Source of the DNA: an uncultured Asticcacaulis sp.
Lineage (GTDB): Bacteria; Pseudomonadota; Alphaproteobacteria; Caulobacterales; Caulobacteraceae
Assembly (NCBI GenBank): GCA_936940865.1
Contig: CAKZJB010000193.1
Coordinates: 1-47,063, forward strand
Direction of reading: 5' to 3'
DNA: 47,063 nucleotides
In this document: piece after piece, positions 18,218 through 26,300 of the stretch
Layout: each line of letters begins with the position of its first letter
Numbering within the stretch: the first letter of the stretch is position 1
Made by a program: the position numbers and the translations under genes
The notes under the pieces: model-generated
Told to the model about the DNA's origin: nothing
Database searches by the model: none
The model's input: the letters and a program-made list of their open reading frames with translations, nothing else

Positions 18218-19701
18218 TCAGGATTCGCCTCCCGCAGTGGCCATTGACCGTCCAGATCCTGGTCCTGACCCTGGTGGCCATCCTGGTGGCGCAACTGGTG
18301 ACGGTGCTGGCCGTGCGTATCGCCCCCGTCGGCCAGCCGCCGCACTATACGATGGCCGAGGTCGCGGCCGCCTTTGACGGGTCGTCCGCCGCCAACCACA
18401 AACGCAAGCTGACCGTCCGCCACAGGCACGCCCTGCCCGGCGAACTGCGAACGGCCAACGAAGCCGGTCTGGCCGCCATGCTGGCCGATGCCACGAAGCG
18501 GCCGGCCGCCGACATCCGCATCGTCCGGCGCGGCGTGCCCGACATGGTCGTCGCCACGTCGGCAGCCGCTACCCGGCCACCGGATCCACGCCACGGTACG
18601 CCCCTGGGGGGCCGGCCTGCCCCCCCGCCCGGTGACCGGGCAGGGCCGCCGCCGGATTTCGGGCGGCCTCCGGATGGACCACCCGACGGAGCACCGCCGG
18701 GACCACCGCCCGGTCAGGACTTCGGCAATGGTCCTCCGCAAGGCGCGGGCCCGGCTTCGCCCGGCGATATCAGTGAATTCATCGCCGCGCGCCATGAAAA
18801 GGACGGCAGCTGGACCGTGGTGGAACCTTCGCCCGAATGGGAATGGCTGCGCCGCGCGGTGTTGTGGATCGTCGGCGGCATCGCCGTCATGGGGCCGCCC
18901 GCCTGGTGGCTGGCGCGGCGCATCACCCGTCCCATCCGCACCTTCGCCGTCGCCGCCGACCGCCTCGGCCGCGATCCCAAGGCGCCGCCCATGCCGCTCG
19001 ACGGGCCGGCCGAGATCGGCGTCGCGGCCGGCGCCTTCAACCGCATGCAGGCGCGTATCCAGAAATATGTGTCGGACCGTATATCCATGGTCGGCGCCAT
19101 TTCGCACGACCTGCGCACGCCCTTGACGCGCATTCGTTTCAAGGTCGAAAACCTGCCGGACACGACACGCGCCGCCATCCTGAGCGACGTCGGCCAGATG
19201 GAAGCCATGATCGCCGACGTGCTGGCCTTTATCCGCGATTCCGACATGGCGGGCGCGCGGGAAAAGCTCGACCTTGCCTCACTGGTCGCCTGTGCGGTGG
19301 ACGACCGCGCCGCCATGGGCGGGGCCGTGACGCTCAGCGAGGACGAAACCAGCCCTGTCGTCGAAGCCGAACCGGTCGCCGTCCGCCGCCTGATCGACAA
19401 CCTGATCGACAACGCGCTGAAATACGGCAATGCGGCGCGCGTCTCGGTGACCGTGCGCGGCGACGAGGCCGTGGTGGCGGTCGCCGACGATGGCCCAGGC
19501 CTGCCCGAAACCGAGCTGGAACGCGTCTTCCTGCCCTTCTATCGCTTTACCGAAGACCACGGCGACACCATTACGGGCACCGGTCTCGGCCTGGCCGTCT
19601 GCCGGGCCACGGCCCGCGCCCATGGCGGCGACGTCCGCCTTTACGCCGCCGAACAGGGCCTGGTCGCCGAACTGACCCTGCCCGTGGCGCATGCGCATTA
19701 A
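18214..19701 (+). CDS. Sensor histidine kinase with proline-rich periplasmic domain
   Basis: A 495-residue kinase, partner of the overlapping response regulator. TM1 is residues 10-33; a periplasmic domain of about 175 residues includes a Pro/Gly/Asp-rich, low-complexity segment (roughly residues 117-190). TM2 is near 210-230 and a HAMP linker follows. The dimerisation helix has AISHDLRTPLTRIRF with the phospho-accepting His298. The ATPase domain has NLIDNALKYG (N box), VADDGPGLPE (G1) and TGTGLGLAVC (G2). The organisation is that of EnvZ/PfeS-type kinases. The sensed signal is unknown; proline-rich periplasmic sensors are often linked to envelope or metal stress, but nothing here proves it. 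Confidence 0.93.
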   Translation: MIRIRLPQWPLTVQILVLTLVAILVAQLVTVLAVRIAPVGQPPHYTMAEVAAAFDGSSAANHKRKLTVRHRHALPGELRTANEAGLAAMLADATKRPAADIRIVRRGVPDMVVATSAAATRPPDPRHGTPLGGRPAPPPGDRAGPPPDFGRPPDGPPDGAPPGPPPGQDFGNGPPQGAGPASPGDISEFIAARHEKDGSWTVVEPSPEWEWLRRAVLWIVGGIAVMGPPAWWLARRITRPIRTFAVAADRLGRDPKAPPMPLDGPAEIGVAAGAFNRMQARIQKYVSDRISMVGAISHDLRTPLTRIRFKVENLPDTTRAAILSDVGQMEAMIADVLAFIRDSDMAGAREKLDLASLVACAVDDRAAMGGAVTLSEDETSPVVEAEPVAVRRLIDNLIDNALKYGNAARVSVTVRGDEAVVAVADDGPGLPETELERVFLPFYRFTEDHGDTITGTGLGLAVCRATARAHGGDVRLYAAEQGLVAELTLPVAHAH

Positions 19702-19755
19702 AGGTCTATCTTTAAAGACTATTTCAAGCGCGACAAATTTGTTTCGATCCGAAAC

Positions 19756-19780
19756 AGAGGCCTGAAAACCTCTCATTTTT
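19756..19780 (+). terminator. Weak candidate terminator after the kinase gene
   Basis: A 5-bp stem (AGAGG / CCTCT) with an 8-nt loop, followed by CATTTTT. The short stem makes this uncertain. Confidence 0.35.
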
Positions 19781-19836
19781 ACGCCCACATCGCCCTGTAT
19801 CCAGATCTCCGTCAGCCACCAGCCCGGGAGATCTGT

Positions 19837-20826
19837 ATGGACATCAACCCTAAGCCTTCACCCCTGGAACGCGTCAGGCGCATGTTCGCCGACCCGCGTG
19901 TCACGGTTTCGGAAAAGCCCACCGAACCCTATCACAAGGACGAGGGCAGCCTCGAAGACCTGATCGCCTCGGTCACCAGCCGCCGCCGCGCCCTCGGCAT
20001 GTTCGGCGCCTCGGCCCTGACGACCGGTCTGCTGGCGGCGTGCGGTGGCGGCGGGTCGTCCGGCAGCGCCAGCGCCAGCGTTTCATCCTCGTCGTCTTCG
20101 AGCAGCTCATCGTCGTCGTCGAGTTCATCGAGCAGTTCGTCTTCATCTTCATCGTCGTCGTCCTCGTCCAGCGGTGCGGGCACCTGCACCACCGCTCCGA
20201 ACGCCACCAACGGGCCCTACCCCGCCGACGGCACGACCTCGGTAAACGTCCTGTCGGTCAGCGGCATCGCGCGCTCGGACATCCGCACCAGCGTCGGCTC
20301 GGCCAGCGGCACGGCCAACGGCGTCCAGCTGACCCTGACCATCACCCTGGTTGACACCAGCCTGGGCTGCACGCCCCTGTCCGGCTACGCCATCTACATC
20401 TGGCACTGCACGGCCAACGGCAACTATTCGCTCTATTCGTCGGGCTATACGACGGAGAACTATCTGCGCGGCGTGCAGGTCACCGATTCCAACGGCCAGG
20501 TCACCTTCACCACCATCTTCCCCGGCTGCTACACCGGCCGGATGCCGCACATCCACGTCGAGGTCTATCCCAGCCTGGCCAGCGCAACCACCTATGCCAA
20601 CGCCGTCAAGACCACCCAGTTCGCCTTCGACCGCACGGTCTGTTCGACGCTGTACAGCAATTCCAGCGCCTACAGCGCCAGCGTCTCGCCGCTGGCCGGC
20701 ATCACCTTCTCGAGCGACAACGTTTTCAACACCTATTCGTCCGCCCAGCTGGCGGCGGAAACCGTGGCGATCAGCGGCAGTTACAGCTCAAGCTATACCG
20801 GTACGGTCACCCTCGCTCTTCCATAA
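19837..20826 (+). CDS. Exported intradiol-dioxygenase-like lipoprotein with poly-Ser linker
   Basis: A 329-residue protein. Residues 1-50 are an unusually long N-region before a twin-arginine-like signal (SRRRALGMFGASALTTGLLAAC) ending in a lipobox Cys. Then comes CGGGGSSGSASASV and 30 consecutive serines (residues 83-112). The catalytic-type domain carries NGPYPADG, YIWHCTANGNYSLY and RMPHIHVEVYP, matching the Tyr, Tyr, His, His non-haem Fe(III) ligand layout of intradiol ring-cleavage dioxygenases. Predicted location is the periplasm or outer membrane, tethered by lipid. Secreted relatives exist, but the aromatic substrate is unknown. GGGAGA precedes the start. Confidence 0.82.
   Translation: MDINPKPSPLERVRRMFADPRVTVSEKPTEPYHKDEGSLEDLIASVTSRRRALGMFGASALTTGLLAACGGGGSSGSASASVSSSSSSSSSSSSSSSSSSSSSSSSSSSSSSGAGTCTTAPNATNGPYPADGTTSVNVLSVSGIARSDIRTSVGSASGTANGVQLTLTITLVDTSLGCTPLSGYAIYIWHCTANGNYSLYSSGYTTENYLRGVQVTDSNGQVTFTTIFPGCYTGRMPHIHVEVYPSLASATTYANAVKTTQFAFDRTVCSTLYSNSSAYSASVSPLAGITFSSDNVFNTYSSAQLAAETVAISGSYSSSYTGTVTLALP
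20083..20172 (+). repeat. Serine-codon tract (30 Ser)
   Basis: Ninety bases of TCA, TCC, TCG, TCT, AGC and AGT codons mixed together. Codon variety argues that the tract is selected as protein and is not a simple DNA microsatellite. Confidence 0.9.
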
Positions 20827-20871
20827 CCGGCCAGCCCGACGATACGATCCGGGGTCGTCAGGCAAAAGCAG

Positions 20872-20904
20872 CCCCTCCGCTTCCCGGCGGAGGGGTTTTC
20901 TTTT
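20872..20904 (+). terminator. Rho-independent terminator after the dioxygenase-like gene
   Basis: Stem CCCCTCCGC / GCGGAGGGG (9 bp), loop TTCCCG, then TTTTCTTTT. Confidence 0.9.
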
Positions 20905-20929
20905 CCACGAAGCAGCGTACCATACCCAT

Positions 20930-21283
20930 ATGTCGCAATTCGTTCTTTTCGACCCGGCGAACCTGCCCGATCCGGAATACGGCGCGCCCGATCCGGCGAA
21001 TGTCATCGAGGGCGATCCTCGCTTTACCGTGTGGACCCTGGAGGACCGCGGCGACGGCAGGACCTTTGCCGGCTACTGGGCGTCGACGGCCGGCGCCTGG
21101 AAGGTGTCCTACGAGGAATGGGAATACTGCACCCTGGTCGAGGGCCGCGTGATCATCAGCGAGGACGGCGGCGATTTCTGGGACCTGACGCCCGGCCGGC
21201 ACTTTATCTTCCGTCCCGGCTTCAAAGGCAGCTGGCACGTGATCGAGCCGGTCATCAAGACCTTCGTCGTCATACTGCCGTAG
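20930..21283 (+). CDS. Cupin-domain protein (DUF861/cupin_3)
   Basis: A 117-residue single-domain cupin. The conserved run VWTLEDRGDGRTFAGYWASTAGAWKVSYEEWEYCTLVEGRVIISEDGG, then LTPGRHFIFRPGFKGSWHVIEPVIK, is the DUF861 pattern (related to (S)-ureidoglycine aminohydrolase and EutQ domains). The usual metal-binding His/Glu set is incomplete here, so a binding role is as likely as catalysis. No SD is obvious. Its end overlaps the convergent DMT gene by 14 bp. Confidence 0.85.
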   Translation: MSQFVLFDPANLPDPEYGAPDPANVIEGDPRFTVWTLEDRGDGRTFAGYWASTAGAWKVSYEEWEYCTLVEGRVIISEDGGDFWDLTPGRHFIFRPGFKGSWHVIEPVIKTFVVILP

Positions 21284-22160
21284 CCTTGCGGCGCATCAGG
21301 ATCATCGGGTTGAAGCCGGTGATCAACGCCGTGCCGACCAGCACGACCAGCCCGCCGGCGAGGGTGCGGACCGTCACCGGTTCGTTCAGCACCAGGTGGC
21401 CCCACAGCACGCCGAACACCGGAATCAGGAAGCCGACGCTCAGGGCCGGCGCGGCGCCGATCTCTTCTATCAGCTTGAAATACAGGCTGTAGGCCACGCC
21501 GCTGCACAGGATGCCGAGCGCCAGGACCGCCACGACGGCCATGATCGTGGGTGCGGCCACCGGCGGGAAGAAGGGCGCGGCCGGCGCCATCCACAGGACG
21601 GCCGCCCACAGGCTGCCATGGGCATTGGCAAACGGTTCGACGCTTCTGGCCTGCTTGGCATAGACCGAGGCGATGCCGTAGCACAGGCCCGCGGCCAGCC
21701 CCGCGACGATGGCGATAATCGTGGTCGCGCTCATCGCCGTGCCGTCGATGCCGACCAGGATGGCGACGCCGGCTATGCCGAGTAAAAGCCCCGCCGCCGA
21801 TTTCAGCGTGAACGGCGTCCTGAGCCACAAGGCCGACACCAAGGCGCCCCAGATCGGCGTCGTGGCGTTGAGAATCGACAGCAGCGACGCCGGCAGGGTT
21901 TCGGCGGCGAAGGCAAAAAGCGTAAACGGCAGGGCGGTATTGAGCAGGCCCAGGATAAGCAGGTGCTTCCAGTGCGCGCGAACGTCCAGCCCCTTCTTCT
22001 GGATGACGGCCAGGACCAGCAGGAACAGCGCGCCCAGAAGCACGCGCAGGGTGATCAGCACCACCGGCCCCAGGACCGGCGCAGCAATGCGCATGAACAG
22101 GAAAGAACTGCCCCAGATGGCAGCGAGCGCGATCAGCTTGACGAGACTGGACAGGGACAT
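21270..22160 (-). CDS. DMT-superfamily (EamA) transporter
   Basis: A 296-residue inner-membrane protein with ten hydrophobic spans in two EamA repeats (first: LIALAAIWGSSFLFMRIA through AAGLLLGIAGVAILVG; second: TIIAIVAGLAAGLCYGIASVYAKQ through LAGGLVVLVGTALITG). The motifs WGSSF and FKLIEEIGAAPALSVGFLIPVFGVLWG are characteristic. Such proteins typically export amino acids or metabolites; substrate unknown. ATG 22160 is preferred over 22202 because TGGAG lies 7 bp upstream. Confidence 0.9.
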   Translation of the reverse strand: MSLSSLVKLIALAAIWGSSFLFMRIAAPVLGPVVLITLRVLLGALFLLVLAVIQKKGLDVRAHWKHLLILGLLNTALPFTLFAFAAETLPASLLSILNATTPIWGALVSALWLRTPFTLKSAAGLLLGIAGVAILVGIDGTAMSATTIIAIVAGLAAGLCYGIASVYAKQARSVEPFANAHGSLWAAVLWMAPAAPFFPPVAAPTIMAVVAVLALGILCSGVAYSLYFKLIEEIGAAPALSVGFLIPVFGVLWGHLVLNEPVTVRTLAGGLVVLVGTALITGFNPMILMRRKATAV

Positions 22161-22303
22161 GGTCGACTCCACAGCGCGGAAACTGGTCGCATATGACACC
22201 ACTCAGACGCGACGTCGCTCCGTTTCTTGCGCTTTGTCAGCCTGCTTACGAAGACTGGCGACCCGTTTGCGTCAGGAATAGTTTCTGCTCAGAGCGGTCG
22301 CGA

Positions 22304-22326
22304 GACTCGTCGCATCAGCTCTGGCA
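22304..22326 (+). repeat. Short intergenic repeat, diverged copy of the 5976 element
   Basis: Shares the 12-mer TCGCATCAGCTC with 5976-5998, and flanking positions are similar. It sits in the 445-bp gap 22161-22605, which also holds palindromic repeat copy 2 and otherwise shows no gene. Confidence 0.35.
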
Positions 22327-22357
22327 CAATCGAATGTGAGTGATTGAAGCGTCTTCG

Positions 22358-22545
22358 CCCTCCCCATTTACGGGGAGGGGGGGACCGCCGAGCGCGGTGG
22401 GCGGGGCTCTTTAATCCAGGAGCAACAGGCCCTCAAATTTGCAATGTCGGGACAAAATTCCAACGCATGCTATGCCTTGCCGAATTTAGAAAGCGCCCCG
22501 CCCACCATGCTTCGCATGGTCCCCCCTCCCCATAAATGGGGAGGG
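22358..22545. repeat. Nested palindromic intergenic repeat, copy 2
   Basis: Two arms of about 55 bp (22358-22412 and 22490-22545) are inverted copies. Both contain CCCTCCCCATTTA, GGGGAGGGGGG, a GACC-GGT mini-hairpin and GGTGGGCGGGGC. About 77 bp of unrelated sequence lie between the arms. Confidence 0.85.
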
Positions 22546-22605
22546 CCAAACCCCTCTATCTTTTCGAAAAACGCGCAGGCTGCTGTATCTAAACGTCGCC
22601 GGCGC

Positions 22606-25452
22606 TTACTGCGTCTCGGGCTTTGCCCGCGCGCGCAGCACGGCGTCCGGCTTGAGATAGGTCTCGGCCAGCGTCTGCAGCGTCACCGGCGTTACCGCGG
22701 CGAAGCGTTTGTACTGGCCGACGCGCAAGGCCCAGCGCTGCGGATTGCCGTAAAGCCCCGGCAGGGTCGCCTGCCAGTCCTCATTGGTCTTCATCTTGTC
22801 GTCGAGATACTGCATCAGCGGGTTGCGGGCGCGGTCGAGCTCGGCCTCGGTCACCGGCGCGGTCCTGAGACCATCGGCCACCTTCATGACCGTCGTGAAA
22901 AAGGTGTCGTCCGCGTCGGGCTTCACGGTCGAGCTGACCGTGAGGTAGCCGTAGTTGCGGAACGCTTCGGACCCGAACGGATCGACCGTCACCGAATAGG
23001 TCTGGCCCTGCTTTTCGCGCAGGTCGTCGCTCAGGCGGTTCTCGAAGACCTTGGCCAGGACCTGCAGTCCGATCGTGGTATCGGGGCTCGACAGGGCGTC
23101 GGTCGTCGGGAAGACGGCGACCGAAATCCCCTGGTCGGCGCGGCCTTCATGCGCGAAGGTGCGGGGTGTATGGTCGACCGGCAGCCGGATGGTGTCGGCG
23201 CCCGGCGCCGGCACGTAGGTGTCCGGCACCGGCGGCAGGGTCGCGAAGGTGCGCTCGACCTGTTTCAGCGCCTCCCCCTCGGAGACATCGCCGGCAATGG
23301 TGATTTCGACGGGCACATGCGTCATGGTGCGGCGATAGATGGATTTGAAAACGTCCGGATCGGACGCCTTGGCCTGGGCCTCGCTGGGCAGGCGATAGCG
23401 CGGGTCGTCCGACGACAGTTCGTCGGCCAGGCCGAGATTGAGCGTGAAATCGGGCGACGAGCGGATCTGGCCGTAAAGATAGCCCAGCGAATCCTTGAAG
23501 GTGGCGAAACTGTCGCTGCGGAAGCCGGGGTCGCTGGTATAGGCCATGAGCAGTTGCATTTCAGCGGCGAAGCTGTCGCCCGTCGTCGTGCCCGACAGCG
23601 AGGCGTGGTCCTCGTCGATGTCGTAATCGACCTCGACCGTCTTGTCGTGCAGCGCCTTGTCGATATCGGCCTTGCTAAGCTTACCCAGCCCTCCGTCGAC
23701 GATGTCGTAGAGATGAAGCTGCATCAGGGAGAGGTTTTCGGACGGCGAGAACAGCTCATAGCCGCCGCCGAACCGGACGCTGACCGTGATCTGGTTGCGC
23801 ACCAGGGTGTTCTGCTTGATGTTGAGCTTGACGCCGTTCGGGAAGTCGTAGCGGACATAGCCCAGCACCGGCACGGGCGTGCGTTTCGACGGTTTTACCG
23901 CCGCGCCGAAGTCCGTATAGGGCCATGCGACATCGTCATTGGCGGCCCAGGCCTCGGCCGGCTTGCCGTCGGCCGCCGCGTAGACGGTCTTGAGCTGGTC
24001 GCCGTCGAAGCTTTTCGCATCCTCGCCCGTGCGCATCAAAAGCGGTCCGTCGCCGGCGAACAGGGTCTTTGCGGCCTGCGCCGCCGCGGCAACCGTGACC
24101 GCCGGCCGCGTCTGGGTCCACAGGCCGGCGATGGCGTCGGGCGCCATCGACACGCCGTTGTCGTCGATATCGCCCAGGAAGTCGTCGGCCAGGGTCGAGC
24201 TGTCCTCGGTGGCCGTCGTCTTGAGCATGTTGGCGATGCCGACATCCTTTTCGGCGACATAGCGCGCCACCTCTTCGGCCGTGACGCCGTTTTGCCGCAC
24301 CTGGCCGACGGTCTTCAGCGCCAGGGCGAAGGCGGCGGCCTGCTGGCCAGGCTTGGGCGTCACCCACAGCTTGGTGGTGTTGCCTTCCAGCCGGTCGTTA
24401 TCGTAGTCGACGCTCGCCGACAGGAAGGGCGCGTCCGGCGCTTCGGCGAGTTCCGCCAGGCGGTTGGTGGTGATATCGGCAACCATGGTCTTCAGGAAGC
24501 CGCGCGTCCGGGCGGCTGCGCCATCGGGGGCATCGATATAGGGCCGCATCCAGGTGGCGCCGACACCCTCATAGAGATTCTTTTCGGTGTAGACCGCTGC
24601 CTTGACGCCGCTGTCGGCGCGCGTCCCGTAGTCGACACGCGGCACGGGCCCGGCCTTTTTGGGCGCCCAGTCGCCGAACACGTCGCGGATGCGTTTTTCC
24701 ATCTTCGCCGGATCGAAGTCGCCGACCACGATCAGCGTCGCCAGTTCCGGCCGGTACCAGGTGTCGTAATAGTCGACGATGGCCTGGCGCGGCGCCGTGC
24801 GGATGGTATCGAGCAAGCCGATAGGGTTGCGCCGGGCATAGAGCGAATCCGGATAGGCGGTTTCGATCCAGGCCTGCTGCACGCGGGCGTCGGCGGACGC
24901 GCGCATGCGTTCCTCGCCCATGATGACGCCGCGCTCCTTTTCGATGGCGTCGGCTGCGAAGGTCAGGTTGCCGGCGATCTCACGGAATATATAAAGCGCG
25001 CTGTCGGTCGCCGCCTGGCCGTTGCCCGGCAGGTTCAGCACATAGTCGGTCGTCTCGTAATCGGTGAAGGCGTTGACGTCGTTGCCGAAATTGAAGCCCT
25101 GCTGTTCCAGGAATTTCTCGAGCTCGCCCTCATGCAGGTTCTTCGAACCGCGAAAGGCCATGTGCTCGACGAAGTGCGCCAGGCCGCGCTGGTTGTCGGC
25201 CTCCTCCATGGACCCCGCCGCGATCTGGAAGCGCATGGCGGTACCGCGCGCCTTGGTCGGGTTGCGGTAAAGGATATAGCGCATGCCGTTGTCCAGCCGG
25301 CCGAAGCGCAGGCGGGAATCGGGCTTGAGATCGCTGCCGGTCTGCGGCCAGCTGCTGCCGGAGATCGCTGCCGGAAGGCTGGGCGCGGCAACGGCCGGCG
25401 CGGCCAGGACCAGGGTTATCGCGGCCGAGGCCGCCAGAAGGGTACGCAACAC
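22606..25452 (-). CDS. M16-family zinc metalloprotease, exported
   Basis: About 948 residues: a two-lobed pitrilysin/insulinase-family peptidase. From the GTG at 25452 the N-terminus is a good Sec signal (LRTLLAASAAITLVLAAPAVAAP) with AGGGGAC about 10 bp upstream; the frame stays open to 25551, so a longer start is possible. The active site HFVEH (inverted HxxEH zinc motif, in RGLAHFVEHMAFRG) is followed by the third ligand region (EKERGVIMGEERMR). A second, catalytically silent M16 half lies at about residues 500-900 (NGVKLNIKQN, LREKQGQTYSV). Likely a periplasmic protease for peptides or membrane-associated proteins. Confidence 0.92.
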   Translation of the reverse strand: MLRTLLAASAAITLVLAAPAVAAPSLPAAISGSSWPQTGSDLKPDSRLRFGRLDNGMRYILYRNPTKARGTAMRFQIAAGSMEEADNQRGLAHFVEHMAFRGSKNLHEGELEKFLEQQGFNFGNDVNAFTDYETTDYVLNLPGNGQAATDSALYIFREIAGNLTFAADAIEKERGVIMGEERMRASADARVQQAWIETAYPDSLYARRNPIGLLDTIRTAPRQAIVDYYDTWYRPELATLIVVGDFDPAKMEKRIRDVFGDWAPKKAGPVPRVDYGTRADSGVKAAVYTEKNLYEGVGATWMRPYIDAPDGAAARTRGFLKTMVADITTNRLAELAEAPDAPFLSASVDYDNDRLEGNTTKLWVTPKPGQQAAAFALALKTVGQVRQNGVTAEEVARYVAEKDVGIANMLKTTATEDSSTLADDFLGDIDDNGVSMAPDAIAGLWTQTRPAVTVAAAAQAAKTLFAGDGPLLMRTGEDAKSFDGDQLKTVYAAADGKPAEAWAANDDVAWPYTDFGAAVKPSKRTPVPVLGYVRYDFPNGVKLNIKQNTLVRNQITVSVRFGGGYELFSPSENLSLMQLHLYDIVDGGLGKLSKADIDKALHDKTVEVDYDIDEDHASLSGTTTGDSFAAEMQLLMAYTSDPGFRSDSFATFKDSLGYLYGQIRSSPDFTLNLGLADELSSDDPRYRLPSEAQAKASDPDVFKSIYRRTMTHVPVEITIAGDVSEGEALKQVERTFATLPPVPDTYVPAPGADTIRLPVDHTPRTFAHEGRADQGISVAVFPTTDALSSPDTTIGLQVLAKVFENRLSDDLREKQGQTYSVTVDPFGSEAFRNYGYLTVSSTVKPDADDTFFTTVMKVADGLRTAPVTEAELDRARNPLMQYLDDKMKTNEDWQATLPGLYGNPQRWALRVGQYKRFAAVTPVTLQTLAETYLKPDAVLRARAKPETQ

Positions 25453-25674
25453 TTTAAAACCGTCCCCTAAAAAGAACCAGCGAACCCTAACCAACAATTG
25501 GTTAACGGCAAGCCTATGTCTCCCCCGAAAGGAACGGTCAAACCGTTTCACGTTTCCGGCACGTTTTCGGGATCGCCCCCGGCCATCATGATCGACTTTT
25601 TACGTTTTTGCCACCGTTGCGACACCTTCGGCGCCCAAGCCTTGCTTTCCGGGGCGGCGGCAGGGAGACGAGCG

Positions 25675-26226
25675 ATGAGACACCCGTGGCTTCTGCTTTC
25701 GGTCGGCCTGATGTCGCTGCCGGGATGCGCGCCCGCCGCGACGCCGGGCTTTACCGTCGCCGCCCCCGACTCCGCGGATGGACGGTTCACGCCGGCGCAA
25801 TATTCCGACGGACACGGCTGCACCGGTCACAATACGTCGCCGACCATCGCCTGGCAGGGCGCGCCGGCGGCGGCCAAGGGCTTCGCCGTCACCATTTTCG
25901 ATCGCGACGCCAATAACGGCAAGGGGTTCTGGCACTGGCTGGCCATCGGCGTACCGGCAACGGCCAAGGGGCTGGAAAGCGGCGCCAGCGGGTCGCCCGC
26001 CCTGACGGCCATGGGCGTTTCCGAAACCGCCAACGATTTCGGCGGACGCGGCTATGGCGGCCCATGTCCGCCCCCCGGCCAGGATCACCATTATGTGATT
26101 ACCGTATACGCGCTCGACGCCGCAGCGCTGCAATTGCCGTCGGCCACATCGCCGGCCGAAGCGGTCGCCGCCATCCGGTCCCACGCCATCGCCCGGGCCG
26201 AAACGACGCTCCAGGCCGCGCGGTAA
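25675..26226 (+). CDS. YbhB/YbcL-type PEBP lipoprotein
   Basis: A 183-residue phosphatidylethanolamine-binding-protein-like (Raf-kinase-inhibitor-like) protein. ATG 25675 follows GGGAGA. The N-terminus MRHPWLLLSVGLMSLPGC is a lipoprotein signal with a Cys at position 18. Family motifs are TSPTIAWQGAPAAAKGFAVTIFDRDA (the DxD-type ligand pocket), FWHWLAIGVP and YGGPCPPPGQDHHYVITVYALD. Bacterial members are of uncertain function; this one should sit in the envelope. Confidence 0.92.
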   Translation: MRHPWLLLSVGLMSLPGCAPAATPGFTVAAPDSADGRFTPAQYSDGHGCTGHNTSPTIAWQGAPAAAKGFAVTIFDRDANNGKGFWHWLAIGVPATAKGLESGASGSPALTAMGVSETANDFGGRGYGGPCPPPGQDHHYVITVYALDAAALQLPSATSPAEAVAAIRSHAIARAETTLQAAR

Positions 26227-26300
26227 GCGGGGTGATTGCATAACGCAGTTGCGATAAAGAAAGTGTCGCAATCGTCACGGGATGGGCTATAAAACCGCGC

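Noticed and set aside
22444-25470. 1008-residue open frame opposite the M16 protease
   Set aside because: Antisense to a clear protease and shows the same biased shadow composition.
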